Made by a program: the position numbers and the translations under genes. The notes beneath the pieces were generated by a model. That model was not told the DNA's origin. It did not search any database and saw only the letters and a list, made by a program, of their open reading frames with translations. This document shows, piece after piece, positions 1 through 7,453 of a stretch of DNA of 34,107 bases. The first letter of the stretch is position 1, and the number at the start of each line of letters is the position of its first letter. Origin of the DNA: Butyrivibrio proteoclasticus (GTDB lineage Bacteria > Bacillota > Clostridia > Lachnospirales > Lachnospiraceae); contig NZ_FOXO01000036.1 of the NCBI RefSeq assembly GCF_900115735.1, forward strand, positions 1 through 34,107. The letters run 5' to 3'.

Positions 1-83
1 ACCGGATAGAGATTATCGGCTTCTGATCCCAGGATGCAGCAATCATGCTTATCCTTTGCAACATCGATACCAACATAGATCAT
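1..83 (-). CDS. IS110-family recombinase (transposase), N-terminal fragment cut by the window edge
   Basis: The minus strand encodes MIYVGIDVAKDKHDCCILGS and seven further residues before the window ends. YVGIDVAKDKHD is the characteristic N-terminus of IS110/IS1111 DEDD recombinases, with the first catalytic aspartate at residue 7. These enzymes have a RuvC-like N-terminal domain and a C-terminal serine-containing domain; the latter is not visible here. The start is ATG at 83-81, with TAAGGAGG (complement of 93-100) as ribosome-binding site. In the family the enzyme acts with a bridge RNA made from the element's own non-coding end, and a matching candidate lies immediately upstream at 121-300. 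Family assignment is firm, but nothing can be said about integrity of the gene. Confidence 0.85.
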   Translation of the reverse strand, partial: MIYVGIDVAKDKHDCCILGSEADNLYP

Positions 84-120
84 ACATGTGATCCTCCTTA
101 AAAGTATTTGACGCTGTATT

Positions 121-300
121 GGATCCACAGGACTCTCTGCCGATGTAACCTCGTTCTACATAAACCGTCATGCGGTATCTAACTGATTAACATTGTGACA
201 AAGAGGCTGTGGTTGGAGCCTATTCGAAACCGTCTATGCGGTAGTGGGACAAAACCAATCCACAGCATCTTCAACAGCATACCCTATACCTATAGAAAAG
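121..300 (-). ncRNA. Candidate IS110 bridge RNA (target-binding and donor-binding loops)
   Basis: On the minus strand, between the inferred left end and the recombinase start, two stem-loops follow one another. Lobe 1 (265 to 207) closes with CTGTGGATTGG pairing CCAACCACAG with one bulged A. Its inside holds TTTTGTCCCACT, a hairpin ACCG-CATAGA-CGGT (242-229) and TTCGAATAGGCT. Lobe 2 contains a second ACCG-CATGA-CGGT hairpin (176-164) followed by GAACGAGG. Order, size (about 180 nt) and position agree with the IS621 bridge RNA, where the target-binding loop precedes the donor-binding loop and both lie 5' of the recombinase. TTTTGTCCCACT differs by one base from the flank TTTTATCCCACT (341-330). 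ACGAG can pair with CTCGT at the left end (331-327). I could not identify the left donor guide or a convincing promoter; both RNA ends are approximate. Confidence 0.6.
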
Positions 301-328
301 GTAAAGAATGGGTATGACTATATAATAC

Positions 329-514
329 GAGTGGGATAAAAAGAGTAAGAATCAAACACTTATCCTACTCAGGAGCAAAATTCACTATCATGATGGTAAA
401 TTCGTAGGATAAAAGGCACTAAAATTGAGCATTTATCCTACTCATGAGAAAACACACTATACGGATTGTTAAGACCATAGGATAAGATGAACAATATCTA
501 AGCAGTTATCCTAC
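329..514. repeat. Left dyad array: three GTRGGATAA-N20-TTATCCYAC units, period 73 bp
   Basis: Three inverted-repeat units of 38 bp are seen. Unit L1: GTGGGATAA 331-339 and TTATCCTAC 360-368, with stem extension to 329/370. Unit L2: GTAGGATAA 404-412 and TTATCCTAC 433-441. Unit L3: ATAGGATAA 477-485 and TTATCCTAC 506-514. In every unit exactly 20 nt separate the arms and 35 nt separate one unit from the next, so starts fall at 331, 404 and 477. The spacers are unrelated in sequence. L1 has a G opposite T in the third arm position, a wobble pair if the repeat is transcribed. No gene lies in the array. The IS110 element begins directly at the outer edge of L1. Function is unknown; see the matching right array at 32864-33199. 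Confidence 0.9.
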
Positions 515-596
515 ATCCTCTCCTACATCTTTCATACATCACTCAAAAATCTTCTCCTATCTCCAGGTTGTCACAGTGAAATGGGTATATAGCTAT

Positions 597-803
597 ACTT
601 TTTAAGTTACCACATCCCTCGGCAGAATTTTCGGGAAGCGAAAATGGGCATATACGAGAAAAAATAGAACTACACATCCATTGAATGAGTGATATGAGAC
701 GATCAACCACCTATAAAAGGGTGTGTAAACTTCAAAAATGCCGTATATACCCAAAATCACTAGTCAAAAGAATTGGCGAGGGATGTGGTAATCTTGAAAA
801 ACA
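597..803. repeat. Imperfect long inverted repeat, arms about 65 bp
   Basis: The segment 597-660 matches the reverse complement of 735-803 with roughly two thirds identity. The best block is TTACCACATCCCTCG at 607-621, mirrored exactly at 777-791. A second block is GGGCATATACG near 646-656 against the complement of CCGTATATACCC at 741-752. About 75 bp separate the arms. Such a structure could be a decayed MITE or a cruciform or hairpin-forming leader. No flanking target duplication is evident. Confidence 0.6.
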
Positions 804-954
804 GGAAATGTGCCCAAATCCCGTTTTATTGCGGGTTGTGAGCTATTTAAAACAAGCTATATGTCAAAGCAATTCTGTAACGCTTTGTATGCGGCATGCG
901 AAAACTGCGTCCATGGAGCCTTGAAAGTAGCCGCCCCTACTGTTCCTGGATTCA

Positions 955-1120
955 GAGCCTGAGGCACTTGTACCCAGACACACCGAAGGTGCTTGCCATT
1001 GACGGGGGGTTGAGGAAAACGCTACAATGCTGAATCCGACGGTGCGAGAAAATCTACTGTTCCCATCATCATCACCGTCGGCTCGCAGACCAAGGCGTTT
1101 TCCTCAGGCTCAGTCAATGG
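955..1120. repeat. Nested long inverted repeat with an alternative partner segment
   Basis: Three blocks pair in nested order: CCATTGAC 996-1003 with GTCAATGG 1113-1120, TGAGGAAAACGC 1011-1022 with GCGTTTTCCTCA 1095-1106, and CCGACGGTG 1036-1044 with CACCGTCGG 1073-1081. Together they would form an interrupted stem of about 29 pairs. GAGCCTGAGG at 955-964 is also a perfect complement of CCTCAGGCTC at 1102-1111, so a mutually exclusive fold is possible. The pairing blocks are GC-richer than the surroundings. It may be a structured RNA or the end of a decayed mobile element; no coding sequence is associated. Confidence 0.65.
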
Positions 1121-1261
1121 TGGCGTACGGAGCCGCAACTTCAGCTTTTCTAATAAATGAACTATTGCTCCTGATACATATATCTGTTTTCATCAATTTT
1201 TTGATCTGTTTAATAAATGATGAACTGACAACTAAAGAATGCTCACACTAATCCACAACAT

Positions 1262-1316
1262 AAAAGCAGCTGTGAAAAATGAGAAACCATTTTTCACAAC
1301 TGCTTTTCAGTTTTTT
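1262..1316 (-). terminator. Strong hairpin terminator downstream of the MetY-like gene, likely bidirectional
   Basis: AAAAGCAG-CT-GTGAAAAATG (1262-1281) pairs with CATTTTTCAC-AA-CTGCTTTT (1288-1307), interrupted only by one 2x2 internal loop. On the minus strand the stem ends in TTTT directly after the stop of the gene ending at 1323. On the plus strand a run of six T follows at 1311-1316, so it can also stop transcription coming from the left. Confidence 0.85.
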
Positions 1317-1322
1317 CTTTTA

Positions 1323-2600
1323 TTACTCCAGTGCCTGAGCAATGTCTGCGATTAAATCTGCAGAGTCTTCAAGTCCGCAGGAGATTCTGATAAGACCTGC
1401 AGGGATACCTGCTGCCTCAAGCTGTTCATCAGTAAGCTGACGATGTGTAGATGTTGCAGGGTTAAGGCAACATGTTCTTGCATCTGCAACGTGAGTTTCG
1501 ATTGCAGCTATCTTAAGCTTCTTCATGAAGCTTTCTGCTGCGGCTCTTCCACCTTCAAGTTCAAAGGAAACTACGCCGCATCCACCGTTTGGAAGATACT
1601 TCTTGGCAAGCTCATGGTACTTGTCTGATTCAAGTCCCGGATAATTAACCTTAACGACTTTCTTGTGACCTTCAAGGAATTTAGCTACTGCAAGTCCATT
1701 TTCAACATGCTTTGGCATACGAACATGCAAAGACTCAAGTCCAAGGTTGAGGATAAATGCATTCTGTGGAGACTGTATGCATCCAAAGTCTCTCATAAGC
1801 TGTGATGTACACTTTGTGATAAATGCACCTTCTTTTCCGAATTTCTCAGCGTAAACAATTCCGTGATAAGACTCATCAGGCTGTGTAAGACCGGGGAATT
1901 TATCTGCATGAGCCATCCAGTCAAACTTGCCGGCATCAACAATAGCACCGCCAACTGCTGCCCCATGGCCATCCATGTACTTTGTTGTAGAATGTGTTAC
2001 AATATCAGCTCCCCACTCGATAGGCCTGCAGTTTACAGGAGTTGGGAAAGTATTGTCAACGATAAGCGGCACGCCATGAGCATGTGCAACCTTCGCAAAT
2101 TTCTCGATATCAAGAACTGTAAGAGCAGGGTTTGCAATTGTCTCTCCAAACATTGCTCTTGTGTTTTCCTTAAATGATGCGTTAAGTTCGTCTTCATCAG
2201 CATCAGGTGAAACAAATGTAACCTCAATTCCCATCTTAGCCATTGTTACAGCGATAAGATTAAATGTTCCTCCATAGATTGAAGAAGAAGCCACAATGTG
2301 ACTTCCGCACTCGCAGATATTGAACAGTGCAAAGAAATTAGCTGCCTGACCTGAAGAAGTGAGCATTGCTGCGCTTCCGCCTTCCAAGGCTGCAATCTTG
2401 GCAGCAACATGATCGTTAGTAGGGTTCTGAAGTCTTGTGTAAAAATATCCTGAAGCCTCAAGGTCAAATAACTTACCCATATCTTCGCTTGTGTCATACT
2501 TAAATGTTGTTGACTGAATAATAGGTATCTGACGAGGTTCTCCGTTCCCCGGTGTGTATCCCGCCTGCACACATTTTGTTCCAATTTTCTGGTTGTTCAT
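1323..2600 (-). CDS. metY: O-acetylhomoserine sulfhydrylase / homocysteine synthase (MetY type, PLP-dependent)
   Basis: The 425-residue protein belongs to the Cys/Met metabolism PLP-enzyme family. Its length and the N-terminal TKCVQAGYTPGNGEPRQIPI are typical of O-acetylhomoserine aminocarboxypropyltransferases, which make homocysteine from O-acetylhomoserine and sulfide in the cytosol. Visible motifs are YTRLQNPT (residues 54-61, phosphate-binding Tyr/Arg), SSGQAA (82-87), VDNTF (181-185) with the PLP-ring aspartate, and HSTTKYMDGHG with the Schiff-base lysine at about 207. The start ATG follows GGAGGAT at good distance. The gene lies 11 bp behind the phosphatase gene on the same strand and is probably the last gene of the ddh operon, ending in the terminator at 1262-1316. 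I see no SAM riboswitch or T-box ahead of the operon. A cysteine-synthase side activity is possible; exact substrate is inferred from family. Confidence 0.9.
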   Translation of the reverse strand: MNNQKIGTKCVQAGYTPGNGEPRQIPIIQSTTFKYDTSEDMGKLFDLEASGYFYTRLQNPTNDHVAAKIAALEGGSAAMLTSSGQAANFFALFNICECGSHIVASSSIYGGTFNLIAVTMAKMGIEVTFVSPDADEDELNASFKENTRAMFGETIANPALTVLDIEKFAKVAHAHGVPLIVDNTFPTPVNCRPIEWGADIVTHSTTKYMDGHGAAVGGAIVDAGKFDWMAHADKFPGLTQPDESYHGIVYAEKFGKEGAFITKCTSQLMRDFGCIQSPQNAFILNLGLESLHVRMPKHVENGLAVAKFLEGHKKVVKVNYPGLESDKYHELAKKYLPNGGCGVVSFELEGGRAAAESFMKKLKIAAIETHVADARTCCLNPATSTHRQLTDEQLEAAGIPAGLIRISCGLEDSADLIADIAQALE

Positions 2601-2611
2601 ACTATCCTCCG

Positions 2612-4648
2612 TTATTGTTTTCCAAAATATCTAAATGCCAGCATAGTTATATCATCAAACTGAGGTGCCTCCCCGACAAACTCATCTATAGCCAGCTTCA
2701 TATTTTCTAATATTTCTGCGGAATTGCTATCTTTTTTTCTATTGAGAGCTTCAAGCATCCGCTCATTCCCAAAGAGCTCATTATCTGAACTTGTAGCTTC
2801 AGGAACTCCATCCGTATAAACAAAAATATTGTCCCCCGGGTGAAGCTCAAATTCATGCTCCTTAAAATGTAAACCTTCAATTGTAGCCACAGCAGGTGAA
2901 TGGCGATACTCAACAAGTTCATAGTCGCCACCGGCTCTTTTTAAGACAGGGTGCTCGTGGCCTGCGTTTGCAGCAATTCCTTTACCTGTGGAAATCTCAA
3001 TAATAGCTATCCACACAGTAACAAACATATCCGAATCATTGCTGCTGCAAAGCTGTTCATTGGTATACTCCAGAATCTCTGAAGGAGAACCGCCCATGAA
3101 CGCCCGGTTCTTGATAAGTGTCTTGGCAATGACCATGAAAAGCGCCGCCGGAACTCCCTTGCCGGAAACGTCAGCCATTACCAGAACTATATGATCATCA
3201 TCCAGTAAAAAGAAATCATAAAAGTCGCCACCTACTTCTTTAGCAGGATCCATGGTCGCATGAAGATCAAACTCATTCCTATCTGGAAACGCCGGGAATT
3301 TTCTGGGAAGCATATCTTCCTGAATCTTAGTGGCTACAGAAAGCTCCGCTCCGATCCTCTCTTTTTCAGCAGTCATAGCTGTCAGATTGGCAATGTAATC
3401 CTTAAGAGAAATAGCCATGTTGTTAAAACTTACAGCAAGATCTCCAATCTCATCATTACTATAAATCTTGGCCACATGCTCGAGATTTCCGTTACTGATC
3501 TCTTCTGCATCTTTCCTGAGCGCAAAAAGCGGCTCCGTAAAATTCAAAGCAAAGCTTCTCACTATAGCTGTGATCATGAAAACTACCAGGATAAAAATAA
3601 GAATAAACCAGACCATGCTTGTAAGAATCTTGGAACTCATATCCTGAACCGGCTCCAAGATCATGCTCTGCGGCACTCTGATGCATAATTTCCAATTGGT
3701 ACTCTCTATTGGAGAATATGCAAAATAGCAATCTGATATTTCAGAATAAGTTACCCCTGTTTCCCCAGACATGATAGCTTCTATGAGTTCATCATTCATC
3801 TCTTTGTCATCTTTGATGTTCAGATCCTTATATTTAGGTAAAACTGCATATCCTTTTCCATCCACAAGGAAAGCATAGTCGCCGTCTCCTGCCAAAACAT
3901 CAAAATCAACAATAGCTGAATACAGATCATCAATAAGCATATCCATGCACACAACGCCCTTGAACTCGCCTAGTTCGCTGTAAAAGGGCGCTGCGCATGT
4001 TATCATCATGCCTCTGTTGTAATCATCCATATAGACATCAGTAAAGCAGACCTTACCTTTTTTCCTGGCCAGGTCATACCATACTCTGCCGTAATAGTTG
4101 TAATAAACTTCGCTGCCATCACTATTGGCTGTCATCTCGGAATCAGCATCATAGGATATCTGAATTCCTGACTTTGTGCTCAGATAAATAGCTACAATAT
4201 TACTTATGTCACTGTTATACACAGGAACAAATATCTGCTCGGCGTTCCCCAAAAGACCTATCTCGTCTTTCACATTTTCATAGGAAATCTCCCTTGTAGC
4301 CAGATATCTTTTCATAACTTCCTTGTTATTATCAAGGGGCTGCGGAGGCAAAACCTCTCTTGGCTTATATTTCTCCGGTGCCCCATAAAGCTCAGATATA
4401 TAATCCGAAAGAGCTGTTGTATATTCCGCATATCTAAGAAGCTCAGCATTGGCTAAAGTTGCCTTGTTTACTACTGTATTAGAAAGATTTCTCTCCATTC
4501 TGGCTTTCAGTATGTCTTTTGCCTGCGACCTGATTCTGAGCATGCTAATTACACTAACTGTGCTAGTTATCAAAAGAGCTACGACAATGATAGCCATGAC
4601 CATTATCTGTATTTTACTTCTAATAGACAGTCGCTTCTTAGTTTTCAT
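2612..4648 (-). CDS. Membrane sensor protein: Cache domain, HAMP, SpoIIE-type PP2C phosphatase
   Basis: This 678-residue protein has a first membrane helix at about 13-37, an extracytoplasmic Cache-like sensor region (about 40-335, with FVPVYN and YYGRVWYDLARKKGKVCFTDVY features), and a second helix at about 341-363. A HAMP linker follows (about 365-420), then a short coiled segment and a SpoIIE/RsbU-type PP2C domain (about 440-678). Metal-binding aspartates are seen in GGDFYD (473-478) and ADVSGKG (491-497). Family members dephosphorylate serine/threonine residues, usually of anti-sigma-factor antagonists, in response to an external ligand. No such partner or kinase is encoded nearby. It sits 15 bp after ddh and 11 bp before the metY-like gene, so all three are probably cotranscribed, which is an unusual setting for a sensor phosphatase. 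The RBS is a modest AGGG 9 nt before ATG. Confidence 0.88.
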   Translation of the reverse strand: MKTKKRLSIRSKIQIMVMAIIVVALLITSTVSVISMLRIRSQAKDILKARMERNLSNTVVNKATLANAELLRYAEYTTALSDYISELYGAPEKYKPREVLPPQPLDNNKEVMKRYLATREISYENVKDEIGLLGNAEQIFVPVYNSDISNIVAIYLSTKSGIQISYDADSEMTANSDGSEVYYNYYGRVWYDLARKKGKVCFTDVYMDDYNRGMMITCAAPFYSELGEFKGVVCMDMLIDDLYSAIVDFDVLAGDGDYAFLVDGKGYAVLPKYKDLNIKDDKEMNDELIEAIMSGETGVTYSEISDCYFAYSPIESTNWKLCIRVPQSMILEPVQDMSSKILTSMVWFILIFILVVFMITAIVRSFALNFTEPLFALRKDAEEISNGNLEHVAKIYSNDEIGDLAVSFNNMAISLKDYIANLTAMTAEKERIGAELSVATKIQEDMLPRKFPAFPDRNEFDLHATMDPAKEVGGDFYDFFLLDDDHIVLVMADVSGKGVPAALFMVIAKTLIKNRAFMGGSPSEILEYTNEQLCSSNDSDMFVTVWIAIIEISTGKGIAANAGHEHPVLKRAGGDYELVEYRHSPAVATIEGLHFKEHEFELHPGDNIFVYTDGVPEATSSDNELFGNERMLEALNRKKDSNSAEILENMKLAIDEFVGEAPQFDDITMLAFRYFGKQ

Positions 4649-4663
4649 GACTTATACCCTGGA

Positions 4664-5650
4664 TCAAAGAAGATGTGCTCTAAGCTCTTCTCCACTCTTG
4701 TCTGAAAGATAAGCAGGTGGAATATCAAGGATTGTCTTGCATCCCTTGAGACCCTCGTCATTCATGCGCTTTGCTGCTCTTGCAACTGCCACGAGAACGC
4801 TTGTTGTAAATTCAGGGTTTGAATCAAGCTTTAAGCTATATTCAATAATATGATTGTGCTCCTTGTCAGCGCCTGTCTTGCCGCTTCTGAACACAAATCC
4901 GCCGTGTGCCATTCCACTGTGGTTCTTTAAAAGCTCTTCTTCGCTGATAAAATGAACTGTTGTATCATAATCAGCAAAATAGTTAGGCATTTCCTTGATC
5001 TCTTTTTCTACTGCTGCAGCATCTGCACCATCTTCAAGGACAACAAAGCACTCTCTTGTGTGCTTCTGTCTTGTTGTAAGCTCAGGATTCTCTCCGTTTC
5101 TAACTGCCTCAAGAGCGCTCTCTACAGGGATTGTGTACTGCTTTGCATTCTTAACGCCTTTGATTCTGCGGATAGCATCTGAATGTCCCTGAGATACTCC
5201 CTTGCCCCAGAATGTGTAATCATTTCCATCCGGAAGAATAGCATTTGAATAAACTCTTGCAAGTGAGAACATTCCCGGATCCCAACCACATGATATAACT
5301 GCAATCTTACCGCTTTCCTTTGCAGAAGCATCAACGTTTGCAAAATGCTCAGGAATTCTTGCGTGTGTGTCAAAGCTGTCAACTACATTGAAAAGCTTTG
5401 CATATTCAGGAGTCTGAACAGGAAGATCTGTTGCACTTCCTCCGCAAAGGATCATAACATCGATCTTATCCTTGTAATCAGCAACATCCTTAACAGAAAC
5501 AACAGGAACACCTTCTGTTGCTATCTTTAAAGAAGAAGGATCCCTTCTTGTAAAAACAGCTACAAGCTCCATGTCTGGAGCAGCCTTAACTGCAAGTTCA
5601 ACACCTTTACCAAGGTTTCCATAACCCAGGATTCCAATTCTAGTACTCAT
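4664..5650 (-). CDS. ddh: meso-diaminopimelate D-dehydrogenase
   Basis: The 328-residue protein matches the family that reductively aminates tetrahydrodipicolinate to meso-diaminopimelate with NADPH, a one-step branch of lysine and peptidoglycan-precursor synthesis. The nucleotide-binding motif GYGNLG is at residues 9-14. DSFDTHARIPEHF (91-103) and SCGWDPGMFSLARV (120-133) are family-specific substrate-site segments, and length is normal for the family. ATG follows AAGGAGGAG. It heads the likely operon ddh, sensor phosphatase, metY-like. A promoter-like TATAAT lies upstream at 5705-5710 (minus), overlapping the end of the lipoprotein gene. Pairing with a MetY-like enzyme makes sense as aspartate-family amino acid metabolism; the phosphatase between them does not obviously fit. 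Confidence 0.92.
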   Translation of the reverse strand: MSTRIGILGYGNLGKGVELAVKAAPDMELVAVFTRRDPSSLKIATEGVPVVSVKDVADYKDKIDVMILCGGSATDLPVQTPEYAKLFNVVDSFDTHARIPEHFANVDASAKESGKIAVISCGWDPGMFSLARVYSNAILPDGNDYTFWGKGVSQGHSDAIRRIKGVKNAKQYTIPVESALEAVRNGENPELTTRQKHTRECFVVLEDGADAAAVEKEIKEMPNYFADYDTTVHFISEEELLKNHSGMAHGGFVFRSGKTGADKEHNHIIEYSLKLDSNPEFTTSVLVAVARAAKRMNDEGLKGCKTILDIPPAYLSDKSGEELRAHLL

Positions 5651-5704
5651 AAACTCCTCCTTATCGCTTAAAACCTGACCCTAATCCGGCCTAAATTAAT
5701 TTCG

Positions 5705-5732
5705 ATTATACAACAATCAAAACTCCAGCCAA
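5705..5732 (-). promoter_or_regulatory. Promoter candidate for the ddh operon
   Basis: On the minus strand TTGGCT (5732-5727) and TATAAT (5710-5705) are 16 bp apart and about 55 bp ahead of the ddh start. The -10 is a perfect consensus; the -35 matches 4 of 6. The -35 half overlaps the final codons of the upstream lipoprotein gene. Confidence 0.4.
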
Positions 5733-7303
5733 AGATATTTTTTACCATCGTTTCCAAAAAGAATACACTTGCCTATGGTCTCACGCTCGCTAAGCTGCTC
5801 ACGCCAGTAATCACCAAGGGCATTTAACACTTCATCGGGAAGTGAAGAAACCGGAGTATCGGGCAAATACAAAGTAAAGTTTTTGCCGTCGTCATCCACA
5901 CCCGGTGGTGTCACAAAATATGTATGTGTCTTAACGCCGGTCTTTGTCTCCTTTACAACCTCCGTCCCTGCTTCATTCTTGAGGGTAAGGTCAGAAAGAG
6001 TGATTGCAAACTCAGTGTCACTAACCTTTTTCTTTAAGGCAAACTTGCCTGTGAACTCGTTCTTTTTTGACTCATTTCCATTTTCACTTGAATAATTAGA
6101 TGAATAATAGGAACCTTCCACGCTGCCATCAGCATTTATATGAAGGATCGTGCTTGCATCCTCATTATTTCTGAGAGAAAGATATATCGGGAAAAAGGCA
6201 CTTGTTTCAATAAAATTGTCAGCATTAAAGGTCTCTATGTCAGGATCAAAAGTGTACTCAAGGTCCTTCCACTCAACATCCTCAGCGCTAGCAATTTCCG
6301 GTGTGAACCCTTCCGCCTCTGCCTTCTCCCTAATGAGTTCATTGAGTTCCTTTATAGAAATGGTCTCAATTCCCACTGCATCATAGAACTTCTTCAGAGG
6401 GTACTCATCGTCATATATGCCGTCGTCCTCAATAAGCTTGCAGTAGAAATATCCCCCAAGACCGTTGTCATTTTCATAGTCGCCGCTATACTGCGCGTAG
6501 CTGAATATATTGTCCTTCTCATCTTCTGTATTATTAAAATCAAAGCTAAAGAAAACAAAACTTCCAGGAAGTGGCATTTCAAGACTTACATGCTCACCTT
6601 CGCCGCCCCAGATATCTCCAGGATATTCTGTATCTGAACAGTCAAAAACTGTAGTCTCATCACCGTAGATATAATGCCAGTTTCCGCGGGCATCTATGTA
6701 GCTCTTTTCAAAATAATGATTGGAAGCTCCGCCTGATCCGTCGCCGTAAATATATCCGTATTTATTGATTCCGACTCTGCTTCGTGACCAGCCCTCATTG
6801 GAATAAAGGCACTCAAGCTTACCATCAATTTCTTTTATAACAAGGTACTCCGCCCAATCTTCTATAGAAGGTGTGTGGATGCAGACTGCCAGCTCCTCAT
6901 TGCCATCATTTCCACAGTCAAGATAAGAGTATTCGATTCCTTCAAGCTCAATCTTGGCTCCCTCAAACTGCCCAAGATAATTGGAAATAATCACATTTGT
7001 AAGTTCCTCAAGAGTGTAATTTAAGTCTTTATCCTTTTCAAAAGAAAAATATGTTCCAAAGTCCCTGTCCTGATTTATATGAACTTTTGCCTTGTTCGCA
7101 AGGAAGTTTGCATATGTAGCCTCAACAGCATCCGCCTCAGTTTCTGCCTTAGCTGAAGTCTGGACATTTTCCGATGTATCTTTTGACGCATCTTTTGTTG
7201 TAGCCTCCAAAGAAGTGGCCTCACCCGCACTTTTCTGATCAGTCCCGCATGCAGAAACTAAAAATGCACAGGCCAACATGATTCCAATCAGTTTTTTCTT
7301 CAT
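5717..7303 (-). CDS. Secreted lipoprotein of unknown function
   Basis: I place the start at MKKKLIGIMLACAFLVSACG because GGGAGGAT lies just before this ATG and it gives a classical lipoprotein signal peptide with lipobox LVSAC (cysteine about residue 19). A longer frame beginning at 7378 is possible but would start upstream of a good promoter. The mature protein of about 509 residues begins with a Ser/Thr/Ala/Glu-rich linker. It continues with an acidic, aromatic-rich region with segments such as YSYLDCGNDGNEELAVCI, reminiscent of uncharacterised clostridial lipoproteins with calcium-dependent-looking D-x-D-G loops. The C-terminal part is beta-rich. No enzymatic motif is recognised. It is probably membrane-anchored outside the cell. 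It is monocistronic, divergent from the rhodanese-TtcA gene. Confidence 0.8.
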   Translation of the reverse strand: MKKKLIGIMLACAFLVSACGTDQKSAGEATSLEATTKDASKDTSENVQTSAKAETEADAVEATYANFLANKAKVHINQDRDFGTYFSFEKDKDLNYTLEELTNVIISNYLGQFEGAKIELEGIEYSYLDCGNDGNEELAVCIHTPSIEDWAEYLVIKEIDGKLECLYSNEGWSRSRVGINKYGYIYGDGSGGASNHYFEKSYIDARGNWHYIYGDETTVFDCSDTEYPGDIWGGEGEHVSLEMPLPGSFVFFSFDFNNTEDEKDNIFSYAQYSGDYENDNGLGGYFYCKLIEDDGIYDDEYPLKKFYDAVGIETISIKELNELIREKAEAEGFTPEIASAEDVEWKDLEYTFDPDIETFNADNFIETSAFFPIYLSLRNNEDASTILHINADGSVEGSYYSSNYSSENGNESKKNEFTGKFALKKKVSDTEFAITLSDLTLKNEAGTEVVKETKTGVKTHTYFVTPPGVDDDGKNFTLYLPDTPVSSLPDEVLNALGDYWREQLSERETIGKCILFGNDGKKYLWLEF

Positions 7304-7346
7304 ATAATCCTCCCTGCAAACTTTTGCATTTGCACATTCTTCCTCA

Positions 7347-7375
7347 ATTATACTTCCTTTAATTATTTCTGGCAC
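7347..7375 (-). promoter_or_regulatory. Promoter candidate for the lipoprotein gene
   Basis: On the minus strand GTGCCA (7375-7370) and TATAAT (7352-7347) are separated by 17 bp, and TATAAT lies about 44 bp ahead of the chosen ATG at 7303. The site supports the shorter signal-peptide start over the frame beginning at 7378. Confidence 0.45.
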
Positions 7376-7453
7376 CATTGAATAGATAAAAAAAGTATGA
7401 TAACATTCATAGACACTTTACAGATTTTTTGATTTATATAATAAGGAAAAGAT

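Larger units (their letters stand above)
1..329 (-). mobile_element. IS110-family insertion sequence, left (5') part; the rest lies outside the window
   Basis: This stretch contains the beginning of an IS110-type recombinase gene and the non-coding segment in front of it. IS110 elements have no long terminal inverted repeats, so the left end is placed by inference. Read on the minus strand, the sequence passes from TTTTTATCCCA into CT and then CGTATTATATAG. I take CT at 330-331 as the core dinucleotide and 329 as the outer base of the element. Two guide-like loops in the non-coding segment support this: one matches the flank up to and including CT, the other is complementary to CTCGT across the junction. 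The element sits at the outer edge of the first repeat arm of the dyad array at 329-514. The right end cannot be seen. Confidence 0.7.
515..1260. other. Gene-free interval with large inverted repeats
   Basis: No open frame here has a credible ribosome-binding site, recognisable domain or typical composition; the two longest (685-924 and 1027-1251 on the plus strand) look random. The interval begins with the degenerate remainder of the dyad array (ATCCTCTCCTACATC after 514). It then carries an imperfect inverted repeat (597-803) and a nested long hairpin region (955-1120), both listed separately. A small hairpin, AATCCCG/CGGGTT, lies near 818-838. The area may be a graveyard of mobile elements, which would fit the IS110 neighbour, but I recognise no transposase remnant. 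Confidence 0.5.

Noticed and set aside
329..514. CRISPR array
   Set aside because: Repeats are only 9 bp, alternate in orientation, and the intervals alternate 20 and 35 nt. No cas genes are present and the other array has the same alternating layout.
685..1251. Open frames 685-924 and 1027-1251 on the plus strand
   Set aside because: No ribosome-binding site, no family resemblance, cysteine- and serine-rich random composition, and overlap with the inverted repeats that better explain the region.
1323..2680. SAM riboswitch or T-box controlling the metY-like gene
   Set aside because: Only 11 bp separate it from the preceding gene and the operon leader before ddh is about 66 bp, too short for either and without their motifs.
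7304..7378. Longer N-terminus for the lipoprotein
   Set aside because: It would bury the signal peptide behind 25 polar residues and begin upstream of a good promoter; GGGAGGAT marks ATG 7303.
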